Shown in pieces: positions 8,154 through 15,430 of a stretch of DNA of 45,507 bases. How positions within the stretch are numbered: the first letter of the stretch is position 1; each line of letters begins with the position of its first letter. Origin of the DNA: Bacillus sp. (in: firmicutes) (GTDB taxonomy: Bacteria; Bacillota; Bacilli; Bacillales; Bacillaceae); contig JAPSLL010000033.1 of assembly GCA_031180805.1 (NCBI GenBank), positions 1 to 45,507 on the forward strand, written 5' to 3'. The notes beneath the pieces were generated by a model that made no database searches, was not told where the DNA came from, and saw nothing but the letters and a program-made list of their open reading frames with translations. The translations under genes and the position numbers were made by a program.

Positions 8154-8978
8154 ATGCCAGAATTACCAGAGGTTGAAACGGTACGTCGAACCCTTTTACA
8201 GCTTGTAAAAGATAAAACAATAAAGCAGGTTAGGGTACTTTACCCTAAAATAATTAAAAAGCCTTTTGAGATTGAACAATTTAAGGATGCATTACAAGGG
8301 CAAACCATTTATGATGTGAGTCGCAGAGGCAAGTTTATAAAATTTATATTAGATGACTATGTCCTAGTCTCACATTTACGAATGGAAGGTCGATATGGAT
8401 TGTTTCAGCCTGAAGAGGAGATTGATAAGCATACTCATGTAATCTTTGAATTTCTCGATGGAAGTGAATTAAGATATAAAGATGTTAGGAAGTTTGGAAC
8501 GATGCATTTGTTTAAAAAGGGAGAGGAGGAAGCTGAGTTGCCATTATCTCAGCTTGGTCCTGAACCTTTTTCAAAACAATTTACTTCATCCTATTTAAAA
8601 GAAAGGTTGAAGAAAACATCCAGAAAAATAAAATCAGCTTTGTTAGATCAGACTATAGTAGTCGGTCTCGGAAATATTTATGTTGACGAAGCATTATTTC
8701 GCGCAGGGATTCATCCTGAACGGATTGCGAATCAATTAACGGAAAAGGAATATAATGCGCTCCACAAGGAAATTATTGCGACCCTAAATGAAGCGGTAGA
8801 AAAAGGCGGGAGTACGATCCGTTCTTATGTTAATACCCAAGGTGAAATAGGAATGTTTCAGCTCCAATTATTTGTTTATGGAAGAACAGATGAGCCATGT
8901 AAAACTTGTGGTACACCATTAACGAAAACAGTTGTTGGTGGAAGAGGGACTCATTTTTGTAGGAAATGTCAAAAATAA
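8154..8978 (+). CDS. mutM: Formamidopyrimidine-DNA glycosylase (Fpg/MutM)
   Basis: Base-excision enzyme removing 8-oxoguanine and formamidopyrimidines, with AP-lyase activity. The 274-aa protein begins MPELPEVETVRR, carrying the catalytic Pro2 and Glu3 required after Met removal, and ends in a CxxC...CxxC zinc finger (CKTC ... CRKC). The H2TH region (VVGLGNIYVDEALFRAGIHP) is intact. The ribosome binding site AAGGAAG lies just upstream, and the gene follows polA by 39 nt, as in other Bacillus. It is followed by a 500-nt repeat-bearing gap with no simple terminator. Confidence 0.97.
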   Translation: MPELPEVETVRRTLLQLVKDKTIKQVRVLYPKIIKKPFEIEQFKDALQGQTIYDVSRRGKFIKFILDDYVLVSHLRMEGRYGLFQPEEEIDKHTHVIFEFLDGSELRYKDVRKFGTMHLFKKGEEEAELPLSQLGPEPFSKQFTSSYLKERLKKTSRKIKSALLDQTIVVGLGNIYVDEALFRAGIHPERIANQLTEKEYNALHKEIIATLNEAVEKGGSTIRSYVNTQGEIGMFQLQLFVYGRTDEPCKTCGTPLTKTVVGGRGTHFCRKCQK

Positions 8979-8988
8979 TGGTAATGAA

Positions 8989-9365
8989 AATGAGGTTGGG
9001 ACAAAAGATTTTCAACATAAGAAAAATCCGAACTATAATTTGGAATTCCGCTTTAAACTTCGTGTTTTTTTGTAAATGGCAATACTTGTATACATTATTA
9101 CTTTTTACTGGTAGTTGTTCTGGTTGATTTCCGCTACAGTACTCGCTTTCCGCGGGGTGGGTGGTGAGCCTCCTCGGTGTAAACCTGCGGGGTCTCACCT
9201 CTCCCACGCATCCCGCAGGAGTCTCGCACTTACGCTCCAATCAACCTTAATAAAGTTTGCACAAAAAACCGACCTCTTCGTAAAGAGTCTTTTCTTTTAT
9301 AGTTTTTTGCAATAAGCAATTTTCGGTTTTCATTAGAAATATTTTCGTTATGTCCCAGCCTCATT
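8989..9365. mobile_element. MITE-like element with GAGGYTGGGACA terminal inverted repeats
   Basis: The ends 8989-9003 and 9351-9365 are inverted copies of AATGAGGYTGGGACA (14 of 15 identical). The sequences next to them are also loosely similar in inverted orientation (GGGACAWAA, then A-rich blocks with CCGAA). The roughly 377-bp interior has no gene and encloses a second repeat (9117-9247). The right end with its T run (9366-9371) could work as a terminator with the left end. No target-site duplication is obvious. Mobility is inference. Confidence 0.45.
9117..9247 (+). repeat. GC-richer Bacillaceae-type intergenic repeat, copy A
   Basis: The ~130-bp block is bounded by GGTTGATT (9122-9129) and its complement AATCAACC (9239-9246). 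Inside are CTTTCCGCGGGG, GGTGAGCCTCCTCGG and CCCGCAGGAGTCTCGC. The reverse complement matches copy B at 11972-12099 along most of its length. Similar sequence recurs between genes of many Bacillus genomes, where it produces spurious ORFs. Confidence 0.8.
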
Positions 9366-9490
9366 TTTTTTATCTTCAAAGCTTTATATGGTGCACCCAA
9401 TTTTTTTAAACCTCCTTCTTTTTTTATTAACATTATCTAGGCGGCTATCATACACTATGTTAGCTTTTAGAAGGAAGGAGCTAGGCATTA

Positions 9491-10129
9491 ATGTTTCAAA
9501 TATCTTCACTTTTATTATTAGCGTTCGCAGTAAGCTTAGATAGTTTTTCGGTTGGTTTTACCTATGGAATGCGAAAAATGAAGATCCCGTTGAAATCAAT
9601 TTTCATTATTGCATGCTGTTCAGCCGGAACGATGTTAATTGCAATGGTTATTGGAGACTTACTAACGAGAATTTTCCCAGTATTTGTAACTGAAAGGCTT
9701 GGTGGGGTTATTTTAGTTTTAATCGGTGCTTGGGTTTTATATCAGTTTTTTAGACCGGAAAAGGAGAACTCAGAAGAACAAGAATCGGAGACAACGTTAA
9801 TTATGTTTGAAATAAAAACACTTGGCATTGTGATTAATATCTTAAAAAAACCAATGTCTGCAGATTTTGATAAGTCTGGAACGATAACTGGAGTAGAAGC
9901 ATTATTACTTGGTCTCGCCTTATCGTTAGATGCTTTTGGAGCAGGAATTGGCGCAGCTTTATTAGGTTACTCTCCCATTGTTATGAGCATTCTAGTTGCA
10001 TGTATGAGTTCCCTATTCGTTTCATTTGGAATAAAATCAGGCTATTTATTAACGAGGTTCTCTTGGGTAGATAAATTTTCTTGCTTGCCAGGGATTATTC
10101 TTATTATGATAGGAATATGGAAATTATAG
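9491..10129 (+). CDS. ytaF: Sporulation membrane protein YtaF (MntP/YtaF family)
   Basis: Integral membrane protein of the YtaF/MntP family, annotated as a sporulation protein in Bacillus; its substrate is unknown. The 212-aa sequence has about six membrane helices in two similar halves, each beginning with an ALxLDxFxxG motif (AFAVSLDSFSVGFTYG near 11-26 and GLALSLDAFGAGIGAA near 139-154). A short charged loop after helix 3 (PEKENSEEQES) separates them. AAGGAG lies 9-10 nt before the ATG. It is 17 nt upstream of coaE, as in B. subtilis, so the two are probably cotranscribed. Confidence 0.92.
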   Translation: MFQISSLLLLAFAVSLDSFSVGFTYGMRKMKIPLKSIFIIACCSAGTMLIAMVIGDLLTRIFPVFVTERLGGVILVLIGAWVLYQFFRPEKENSEEQESETTLIMFEIKTLGIVINILKKPMSADFDKSGTITGVEALLLGLALSLDAFGAGIGAALLGYSPIVMSILVACMSSLFVSFGIKSGYLLTRFSWVDKFSCLPGIILIMIGIWKL

Positions 10130-10146
10130 TTGATGGAGGGCATAGT

Positions 10147-10737
10147 GTGACAATTGTTATAGGTCTAACAGGTGGAATCGCAAGTGGGAAAAGTACTGTT
10201 TCAAATATGATACGAAGACAAGGGCTTCGTGTAGTAGATGCTGATATTATTGCTAGAGAGGTTGTTGAAATTGGGCAGCCTGCATATAAGAAAATTATTG
10301 AAACGTTTGATGGAATTCTAGATGATGATAAATCAATAAATCGACAAAAGCTAGGTTCAATTATTTTTGCGGATGAGAAGAAGCGACAACAGCTTAATTC
10401 AATTGTTCATCCTGCTGTTAGAGAGGAAATGCTGAAGCAAGTTGAATTTGAGAAACAAAAGAATGCATTAGCTGTCGTATTGGATATTCCACTATTGTTT
10501 GAAAGTAAGCTAACTCATATCGTTGATAAAACAATTCTTGTATATGTTGATGAACATATTCAGTTAGAACGATTAATGGAACGAAATGGTTATACAGAAC
10601 ATGAAGCTAGAATGAGAATCGAAGCACAAATGCCTTTAAAGGAAAAGTTGAAGCTTTCAGACTATGTGATTATTAATAATGGATCTTTGGAAGAAACAGA
10701 AAGACAATTACAAAACATATTGGATACGCTCATTTGA
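10147..10737 (+). CDS. coaE: Dephospho-CoA kinase
   Basis: Catalyses the last step of coenzyme A synthesis, ATP-dependent phosphorylation of dephospho-CoA at the ribose 3'-OH. The 196-aa protein opens with the P-loop GLTGGIASGKST and has the DAD and DIPLLFE motifs of the family. The frame is open from 10081, inside ytaF, but GGAGGG (10135-10140) sits 6 nt before the GTG at 10147, and this start gives a length matching B. subtilis CoaE (197 aa). In B. subtilis several genes including gapB separate coaE from speD; here speD comes next. Confidence 0.95.
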   Translation: MTIVIGLTGGIASGKSTVSNMIRRQGLRVVDADIIAREVVEIGQPAYKKIIETFDGILDDDKSINRQKLGSIIFADEKKRQQLNSIVHPAVREEMLKQVEFEKQKNALAVVLDIPLLFESKLTHIVDKTILVYVDEHIQLERLMERNGYTEHEARMRIEAQMPLKEKLKLSDYVIINNGSLEETERQLQNILDTLI

Positions 10738-10833
10738 ATTTTATTGTATACTGATTTGGAAAAAGTAGGATGAATTTAATGGTAATTTCCATGTTATTAA
10801 TGTAAAGGATGATCTATTTATTGCCCCTTAGAC

Positions 10834-10867
10834 TTTTGGAACACTTTCTCTAAAAGTGTTGCAAAAC
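10834..10867. repeat. Inverted repeat overlapping the speD -35 region
   Basis: TTTTGGAACACTTT (10834-10847) is mirrored by AAAGTGTTGCAAAA (10852-10865) with one mismatch across a 4-nt spacer. No T run follows on either side, so it is a poor terminator. The right arm contains the TTGCAA -35 of the promoter before speD, which suggests an operator; no regulator is recognised. Confidence 0.6.
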
Positions 10868-10887
10868 ATATACAAACAAAGTATACT
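10859..10887 (+). promoter_or_regulatory. SigmaA-type promoter for speD
   Basis: TTGCAA (10859-10864) and TATACT (10882-10887) are separated by 17 bp. The predicted start near 10894 leaves a leader of about 134 nt before speD. Confidence 0.65.
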
Positions 10888-10893
10888 ATTTTT

Positions 10894-11027
10894 CGTGAAC
10901 TTCTTACAAAAGCCAAGGTGTAAGGCTACTTAAAGGGTTAGGACCTCTTAGGACTAACTTTCCCCCGTGGTAGTTGACTATATGCCATTAGCGAAGAATT
11001 CATGTAAAAATAGTAAAAGGGGGATCC
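10894..11027 (+). promoter_or_regulatory. Structured 5' leader of speD (candidate cis-regulatory RNA)
   Basis: The leader can fold into a hairpin AGCC/GGCT (10911-10914 with 10924-10927) and a longer hairpin 10932-10961 (AAA, 2-nt bulge, GTTAG pairing with CTAACTTT; inner CCT/AGG). TCCCCC (10961-10966) is complementary to the speD ribosome binding site GGGGGA (11019-11024). Masking of the site would allow translational control. No known riboswitch family is recognised; the ligand, if any, is unknown. Confidence 0.45.
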
Positions 11028-11414
11028 ATGAATATGGAAACAATGGGTAGACACGTAATCTCAGAATTATGGGGTTGCGATTTTGATAAGTTAAATGACA
11101 TGGATTATATTGAAAGAACGTTTGTAAATGCAGCGTTAAAATCAGGTGCTGAAATAAGAGAGGTAGCATTCCATAAGTTTGCTCCACAAGGAGTAAGTGG
11201 TGTCGTTATTATCTCTGAATCTCATTTGACAATCCATAGTTTTCCTGAACATGGGTATGCAAGCATTGATGTGTATACTTGCGGTGATTTAGATCCTAAT
11301 ATCGCAGCAGACCATATTGCGGAATCGTTAGGAGCACAAACACGTGAGAATATTGAAATTCCAAGAGGAATGGGACCTGTAGAAATAAAACAATCACAAG
11401 CAAAAGCTTTGTAA
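11028..11414 (+). CDS. speD: S-adenosylmethionine decarboxylase proenzyme
   Basis: Pyruvoyl enzyme making decarboxylated SAM, the aminopropyl donor for spermidine. The 128-aa precursor is the short prokaryotic class 1B type. Self-cleavage between E64 and S65 in SESHLTIHS would give the pyruvoyl group; H70 and C85 (VYTCGDLDP) are the conserved processing and catalytic residues, two positions later than in B. subtilis. ATG 11028 lies 4 nt after GGGGG, and ATG 11034, 10 nt after it, would give the 126-aa form matching B. subtilis; either is possible. It is monocistronic here: own promoter, structured leader and a terminator directly after. In B. subtilis it follows gapB, which is missing. Confidence 0.96.
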   Translation: MNMETMGRHVISELWGCDFDKLNDMDYIERTFVNAALKSGAEIREVAFHKFAPQGVSGVVIISESHLTIHSFPEHGYASIDVYTCGDLDPNIAADHIAESLGAQTRENIEIPRGMGPVEIKQSQAKAL

Positions 11415-11433
11415 ATATAAAAAGAAAATTTCC

Positions 11434-11466
11434 GAGGTGCAGATTATTTAATCAGCACCTCTTTTT
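11434..11466 (+). terminator. Terminator after speD
   Basis: GAGGTGC (11434-11440) pairs with GCACCTC (11455-11461), extended inside by GATT/AATC, and five T follow. Confidence 0.9.
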
Positions 11467-11553
11467 ATTATGATGATTTTTCAGTATGATAGAGTTAGGG
11501 GAAAATTGTAGATACAATAAAATATATTTTATTGGAAAGGGGAAGCTATACAT

Positions 11554-11949
11554 ATGAGTTTGATGAATAAATTAAAGGACTTTTTTAGTACCCATCAAGA
11601 AACACGTGAAAAACATTATAACCCAAATTTACAAAGTCATTATTATAAACTTACATATAAAAAAGCGGTACAATCAGTAAAGGAATTGATTGAACAAACA
11701 CCTGGAATGACGATTACATCTATTTCTGAGGATCGCGGTGAAATGAGTGTAAATATCACTTCACCTAGGAAGGCTTTTTTAGTTGTTACAATTGTTTCGG
11801 TACGCCCACTAGAAACAGCTGTAGACTTTACCGTTACAACAAATACGTTTTTGCCAACAGATTTTGGTTATAGTAGGAAGGTTATTTTAGGACTATATAA
11901 CAAACTTGATAAAAAAGAAAACTTTATTGGGACAAATCGAAGTAATTAA
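11554..11949 (+). CDS. Conserved hypothetical cytosolic protein
   Basis: A 131-aa soluble protein with no signal peptide or membrane helix. It resembles small Bacillus proteins annotated only as 'cytosolic protein', starting M-x-x-M-x-K-x-K-x-F-F-S-T-H-Q-E-T-R and containing an HYYK segment and a PTDFG(Y/F)SR motif near residue 109. The AAAGGGGAA ribosome binding site lies 9 nt before the ATG. The predicted fold alternates strands and helices with a repeated TxxT pattern. Function is unknown to me. It stands alone between the speD terminator and repeat copy B, ahead of nrdR. Confidence 0.8.
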   Translation: MSLMNKLKDFFSTHQETREKHYNPNLQSHYYKLTYKKAVQSVKELIEQTPGMTITSISEDRGEMSVNITSPRKAFLVVTIVSVRPLETAVDFTVTTNTFLPTDFGYSRKVILGLYNKLDKKENFIGTNRSN

Positions 11950-11971
11950 TCTAAGTCTCTTTTCTAAAATA

Positions 11972-12099
11972 TTTGATCGCAGTGTTAGTGTGAGACTCCT
12001 GCGGGATCCGTGGTATAGGCGGGTGCCTGAGCAGGTGTTTACAACGAGGAGGCTCACCACCTACCCACAGAAAGCGAGCACTCGTGCTGAAATCAACCA
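11972..12099 (-). repeat. GC-richer Bacillaceae-type intergenic repeat, copy B (inverted)
   Basis: The block shares with the reverse complement of copy A the strings GAGACTCCTGCGGGAT, GAGGAGGCTCACCACC, AAAGCGAG and AAATCAACCA in the same order. It has diverged in the middle and lost the perfect terminal repeat (TTTGATC at the left end). It fills most of the gap between the 131-aa protein gene and nrdR. Confidence 0.8.
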
Positions 12100-12184
12100 A
12101 AGCGAATATCAATAAAAAGCAACAAAGTTTACAGCATAATATAAAAAACATATTTGATTTGACATTTTTTATGGAGGTGATAAG

Positions 12185-12643
12185 ATGAGATGTCCTTCAT
12201 GTCAGCATAACGGTACAAGGGTACTAGACTCGAGACCTGTTGATGATAGTAGAGCTATAAGACGTCGGAGAGAGTGTGAAGAATGTTTATATCGTTTTAC
12301 TACATTTGAAAAAGTGGAAGAAATTCCATTAATCGTTGTTAAAAAGGATGGAGCACGTGAAGAGTTTAGTCGCGAGAAGATATTAAGAGGATTAATTAAA
12401 GCTTGTGAAAAACGGCCTGTACCGCTTCAAAAATTAGAAGATATTGTTCATGAAATTGAAAAGGAATTAAGAAATCAAGGTGTATCTGAAGTAAATAGTG
12501 AATTAGTTGGGGAAATGGTCATGGACAGGCTTGCTCGATTAGATGAGGTCGCATATGTTCGTTTTGCTTCTGTTTACCGTCAATTTAAAGATATAAATGT
12601 GTTTATAGAAGAACTGTCAGATTTAATTAAAAAGGTAAGATAG
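12185..12643 (+). CDS. nrdR: Transcriptional repressor NrdR
   Basis: Zinc-ribbon/ATP-cone repressor of ribonucleotide reductase operons that senses ATP/dATP. The 152-aa length equals B. subtilis NrdR (YtcG). A four-cysteine zinc ribbon (C3, C6, C31, C34) with the RRRREC DNA-binding segment precedes an ATP-cone (about 49-139, starting [16 protein letters not shown]). A near-perfect ribosome binding site GGAGGTGAT lies just ahead of the ATG. It is followed by a terminator, so it is separate from dnaB here. No clear ACACWATATATWGTGT-type NrdR box is seen in the window. Confidence 0.97.
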   Translation: MRCPSCQHNGTRVLDSRPVDDSRAIRRRRECEECLYRFTTFEKVEEIPLIVVKKDGAREEFSREKILRGLIKACEKRPVPLQKLEDIVHEIEKELRNQGVSEVNSELVGEMVMDRLARLDEVAYVRFASVYRQFKDINVFIEELSDLIKKVR

Positions 12644-12658
12644 ATAATATGATAGTAA

Positions 12659-12693
12659 AGAGAGCTATTGAAGAATTCTTCAAGCTCTTTTTT
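12659..12693 (+). terminator. Terminator after nrdR
   Basis: AGAGCT (12661-12666) pairs with AGCTCT (12683-12688), continued inside by a TTGAAGA/TCTTCAA stem and followed by a T run. Confidence 0.85.
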
Positions 12694-12734
12694 CAATGAT
12701 GTAAAATGAATTAACTAAAGGAAGGTTGAAGGGG

Positions 12735-14180
12735 ATGGAACAGCAACATTGGAAAGAGTTACTTGCAATTGATCGGTACACTGTAAAAAGTAGTTCTGTC
12801 CTTCAAGAATTAGAACGGAAAATAATAACCTTATTGTACCAGCCGTTAATTGGTACAAAGGGCTTCAGCCTCTATATGACATTGTGGGGGGAGCTTGAGC
12901 AAAACCGGTTATGGGGAGAGGAATCGACTCACCATAGCTTGATGACACTTATGCAAAGCAATTTACGAGATATTTATCATGAACGTTTAAAGCTTGAAGG
13001 GCTAGGTTTATTGAAGACATATGTCAAGGAAACAGACGAATCAAAAAAATACATTTATGAACTGCAGGCCCCATTAACACCTGATGAATTTTTCCAAGAT
13101 GGTGTCTTAAATATTTATTTATATAATCGAGTAGGTAAAAATAAATTTTATCAGCTAAAACGGTTCTTTTCTGATAAGAAAATCGATGAAGAGATGAAGG
13201 AAATCACACGTTCATTTAATGAAATATTTGATTCGGGACAATCAGCAAATATGATTGCAAAAGTAAATCATGAAACGTTAGAGGATTTAACATTAGTAGC
13301 TGAACGTGAATATATCCAAACGACAAAACGGGCATCATTGGATATATCTGATCAAGTATTTGATTTTGAGTTATTCCTATCTGGTTTAGCTGATGCGATA
13401 ATCCCAGCTCGTGCCATTACACCAACTGTCAAAGAGGTTATCAAAAAATTGTCCTACTTATATGGAATCAATGCAGTTGATATGAAAAATGTCGTTATGA
13501 ATAGTATTACGCAAGATGATAGCATTGATATTGAAATATTGAGGAAGTCAGCACGAGATTGGTACCAGTTTAGACATGGTGACGAATTACCTGGGCTCTT
13601 AGATAAGACACAGCCTATTTCATTACGTACTGTAACAGATGAAAAATCGACAAAACGAACGCAAGAGGAAGAGCTTGCTTATCAATTAGAAACAATCTCA
13701 CCAAGGCAATTTTTAACAGATATCGCTGGTGGTGTACCGCCAAGCAGTGGAGATTTAAAAATAATTGAAGATGTTCTCTTCCTGCAAAAATTAGAGCCAG
13801 GGGTAGTAAACGTCTTAATTTACTATGTAATGTTAAAAACAGATATGAAATTAACGAAAGCTTATGTTCAAAAAATTGCTAGTCATTGGGCTCGAAAGCA
13901 AATTACAACTGTTAAGGAAGCTATGCAACTTGCGAAAAATGAACATCGCCAATATCAACAGTGGGCTGAGGAAAAAACATCTAAAAAGACTACTGCAACG
14001 AAAAAGAAGCCGATTCGAAAAGAAATGCTTCCATCCTGGCTCAAGGAAGAGGAGCAAACTGATAACGGTGAAAACGAAACTAAAGCTGATGTACCTGATC
14101 TCGATCGCGAACAATTTGAGGCAGAAAAAAAGAAATTATTTGATCGAATAAAAAAATACAAGGATAATAAAAACAATTAA
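12735..14180 (+). CDS. dnaB: Replication initiation and membrane attachment protein DnaB
   Basis: Firmicute DnaB (not the helicase) helps load the replicative helicase at oriC and at restarted forks together with DnaD and DnaI, and contacts the membrane. The 481-aa product has the N-terminal winged-helix region and a C-terminal DnaB/DnaD homology region with the YxxxIxxxW motif (YVQKIASHW near residue 380). A Lys-rich tail follows (TSKKTTATKKKP) and an acidic/basic end. The frame is open from TTG 12726, but GGAAGG (12720-12725) suits the ATG at 12735, and MEQQHWKELLAIDRYTV aligns with the start of B. subtilis DnaB. It is immediately followed by dnaI. Confidence 0.94.
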   Translation: MEQQHWKELLAIDRYTVKSSSVLQELERKIITLLYQPLIGTKGFSLYMTLWGELEQNRLWGEESTHHSLMTLMQSNLRDIYHERLKLEGLGLLKTYVKETDESKKYIYELQAPLTPDEFFQDGVLNIYLYNRVGKNKFYQLKRFFSDKKIDEEMKEITRSFNEIFDSGQSANMIAKVNHETLEDLTLVAEREYIQTTKRASLDISDQVFDFELFLSGLADAIIPARAITPTVKEVIKKLSYLYGINAVDMKNVVMNSITQDDSIDIEILRKSARDWYQFRHGDELPGLLDKTQPISLRTVTDEKSTKRTQEEELAYQLETISPRQFLTDIAGGVPPSSGDLKIIEDVLFLQKLEPGVVNVLIYYVMLKTDMKLTKAYVQKIASHWARKQITTVKEAMQLAKNEHRQYQQWAEEKTSKKTTATKKKPIRKEMLPSWLKEEEQTDNGENETKADVPDLDREQFEAEKKKLFDRIKKYKDNKNN

Positions 14181-14219
14181 TCCTTTTAAATGTCATTGCA
14201 GGAAAGAGTGGTGAACAAA

Positions 14220-15158
14220 ATGGAACATATGAGTAACTCATTTAAATCATTAACGAATCGAAAAGATTTTAAAACTCGATATAATGACATGAAAAAGCAA
14301 GTTTTAAATCATCCTGATGTACAAGCCTTCTTAACAAAGCATTCTGCTGAGATAGAGGAAGGAATGGTTGATCGAAGTCTTGTAAAGCTATTTGAATTTA
14401 TTGAACAGAGTAAAAATTGCCAGGATTGCCCCTCTTTAGCAGAATGCAAGAACTTATTGGAAGGATATCATCCGCGATTAGTCATCGAAGGAAGAATGAT
14501 TAATATTCAATATGAAAAATGTCCTACAAAGGTAATCCACGATGAGCGTAAAAGACATGCATCACTTATTAAAAGTATGTATATCCCTAAAGACATTTTA
14601 GAGGCACAATTTGATAACATCGAAATTGAAATGGATGAAACAAGTCGAATTAAAGCGGTTGGACTTGCACATGATTTTGTTGAACAATACAATAATGGGA
14701 AACGTCCTAAAGGTTTGTATTTATACGGATCCTTTGGTGTTGGGAAAACCTATATATTAGGTGCGATTGCGAATGAACTTGCCTCATCCAAGGTTTCCTC
14801 AATGCTCGTTTACGTCCCGGAATTTATGAGAGAGCTTAAAGGATCTTTTCAAGATTCTTCCTTAGATGAAAAATTGGATGCAGTTAAAAAGGTACCGGTT
14901 TTAATGTTAGATGATATCGGTGCCGAGTCAATGTCAAGCTGGATGCGGGATGAAATTCTTGGAGCAATTCTTCAATATCGTATGTTAGAAAATTTACCAA
15001 CATTCTTCTCCTCAAACTTTAATTTAAAAGAGCTGCAGCATCACCTCTCTTATTCACAACGTGGTGAGGAGGAGCCTGTAAAAGCAGCGAGAATTATGGA
15101 ACGAATTAAACATATGGCAATTCCGATTGAGCTTATTGGTAGGAACCGAAGAGATTAA
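14220..15158 (+). CDS. dnaI: Primosomal helicase loader DnaI
   Basis: AAA+ ATPase that loads the replicative helicase. The 312-aa protein has an N-terminal helicase-binding domain with a zinc site (C67, C70, C76, C101), then the ATPase with Walker A GSFGVGKT (170-177), Walker B VLMLDDIG and sensor SSNF. The frame extends upstream to an ATG at 14190, which has no ribosome binding site. ATG 14220 begins MEHMSNSFKSLTNRKDF, in register with B. subtilis DnaI, and follows a weak GGTGA; GTG 14211 is an alternative. It lies 39 nt after dnaB and ends in a hairpin with a T run. Confidence 0.94.
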   Translation: MEHMSNSFKSLTNRKDFKTRYNDMKKQVLNHPDVQAFLTKHSAEIEEGMVDRSLVKLFEFIEQSKNCQDCPSLAECKNLLEGYHPRLVIEGRMINIQYEKCPTKVIHDERKRHASLIKSMYIPKDILEAQFDNIEIEMDETSRIKAVGLAHDFVEQYNNGKRPKGLYLYGSFGVGKTYILGAIANELASSKVSSMLVYVPEFMRELKGSFQDSSLDEKLDAVKKVPVLMLDDIGAESMSSWMRDEILGAILQYRMLENLPTFFSSNFNLKELQHHLSYSQRGEEEPVKAARIMERIKHMAIPIELIGRNRRD

Positions 15159-15165
15159 TGTTTAG

Positions 15166-15230
15166 GCTATTTCAGTGATAAGGAATTCTTCTTTTTGAAG
15201 GATGTCTTTTCATTTGAAATAGCTTTTTTT
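15166..15230 (+). terminator. Terminator after dnaI (long loop)
   Basis: GCTATTTCA (15166-15174) pairs with TGAAATAGC (15215-15223), followed by seven T. The 40-nt loop can form its own small hairpin. Confidence 0.65.
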
Positions 15231-15382
15231 ACTGATTTCGTAACTTTATTGCTAAGCGGGAGTCCCACATATACGCTTCAAGCACCTTTACAAATTTATA
15301 AAAACAACAATTTTTAAGAAATGAACCTTATTATAAAAAGTTCTTTATGAAAAATTTATATTTCCTACTTCTATTTCATTCA

Positions 15383-15426
15383 GTCCCCCATATACATAGA
15401 ACTAGGTGTTGGCAAATAGGGGGGAC
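15383..15426 (+). promoter_or_regulatory. Hairpin hiding the ytxC ribosome binding site
   Basis: GTCCCCC (15383-15389) is perfectly complementary to GGGGGAC (15420-15426), which is the ytxC ribosome binding site 4 nt before its ATG; two more pairs extend it past a bulged G. The 7-bp GC-rich stem should restrict translation unless opened. Confidence 0.5.
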
Positions 15427-15430
15427 AATC

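Noticed and set aside
8830-9240. 136-codon minus-strand ORF beginning MERKCETPAGCVG, and the 9115-9315 plus-strand ORF
   Set aside because: Both are read through repeat copy A; such ORFs are typical artefacts of this repeat and overlap mutM or lack ribosome binding sites.
10834-10867. Hairpin between coaE and speD as the coaE terminator
   Set aside because: No U run follows on either strand, and it overlaps a good promoter, so it is reported as a possible operator instead.
10982-11050. 22-codon uORF overlapping the speD start
   Set aside because: No ribosome binding site before its ATG; the real speD site lies inside it.
11906-12151. ORFs 11906-12115 (+) and 11951-12151 (-)
   Set aside because: Both lie in repeat copy B; they overlap the end of the 131-aa gene and have no translation signals.
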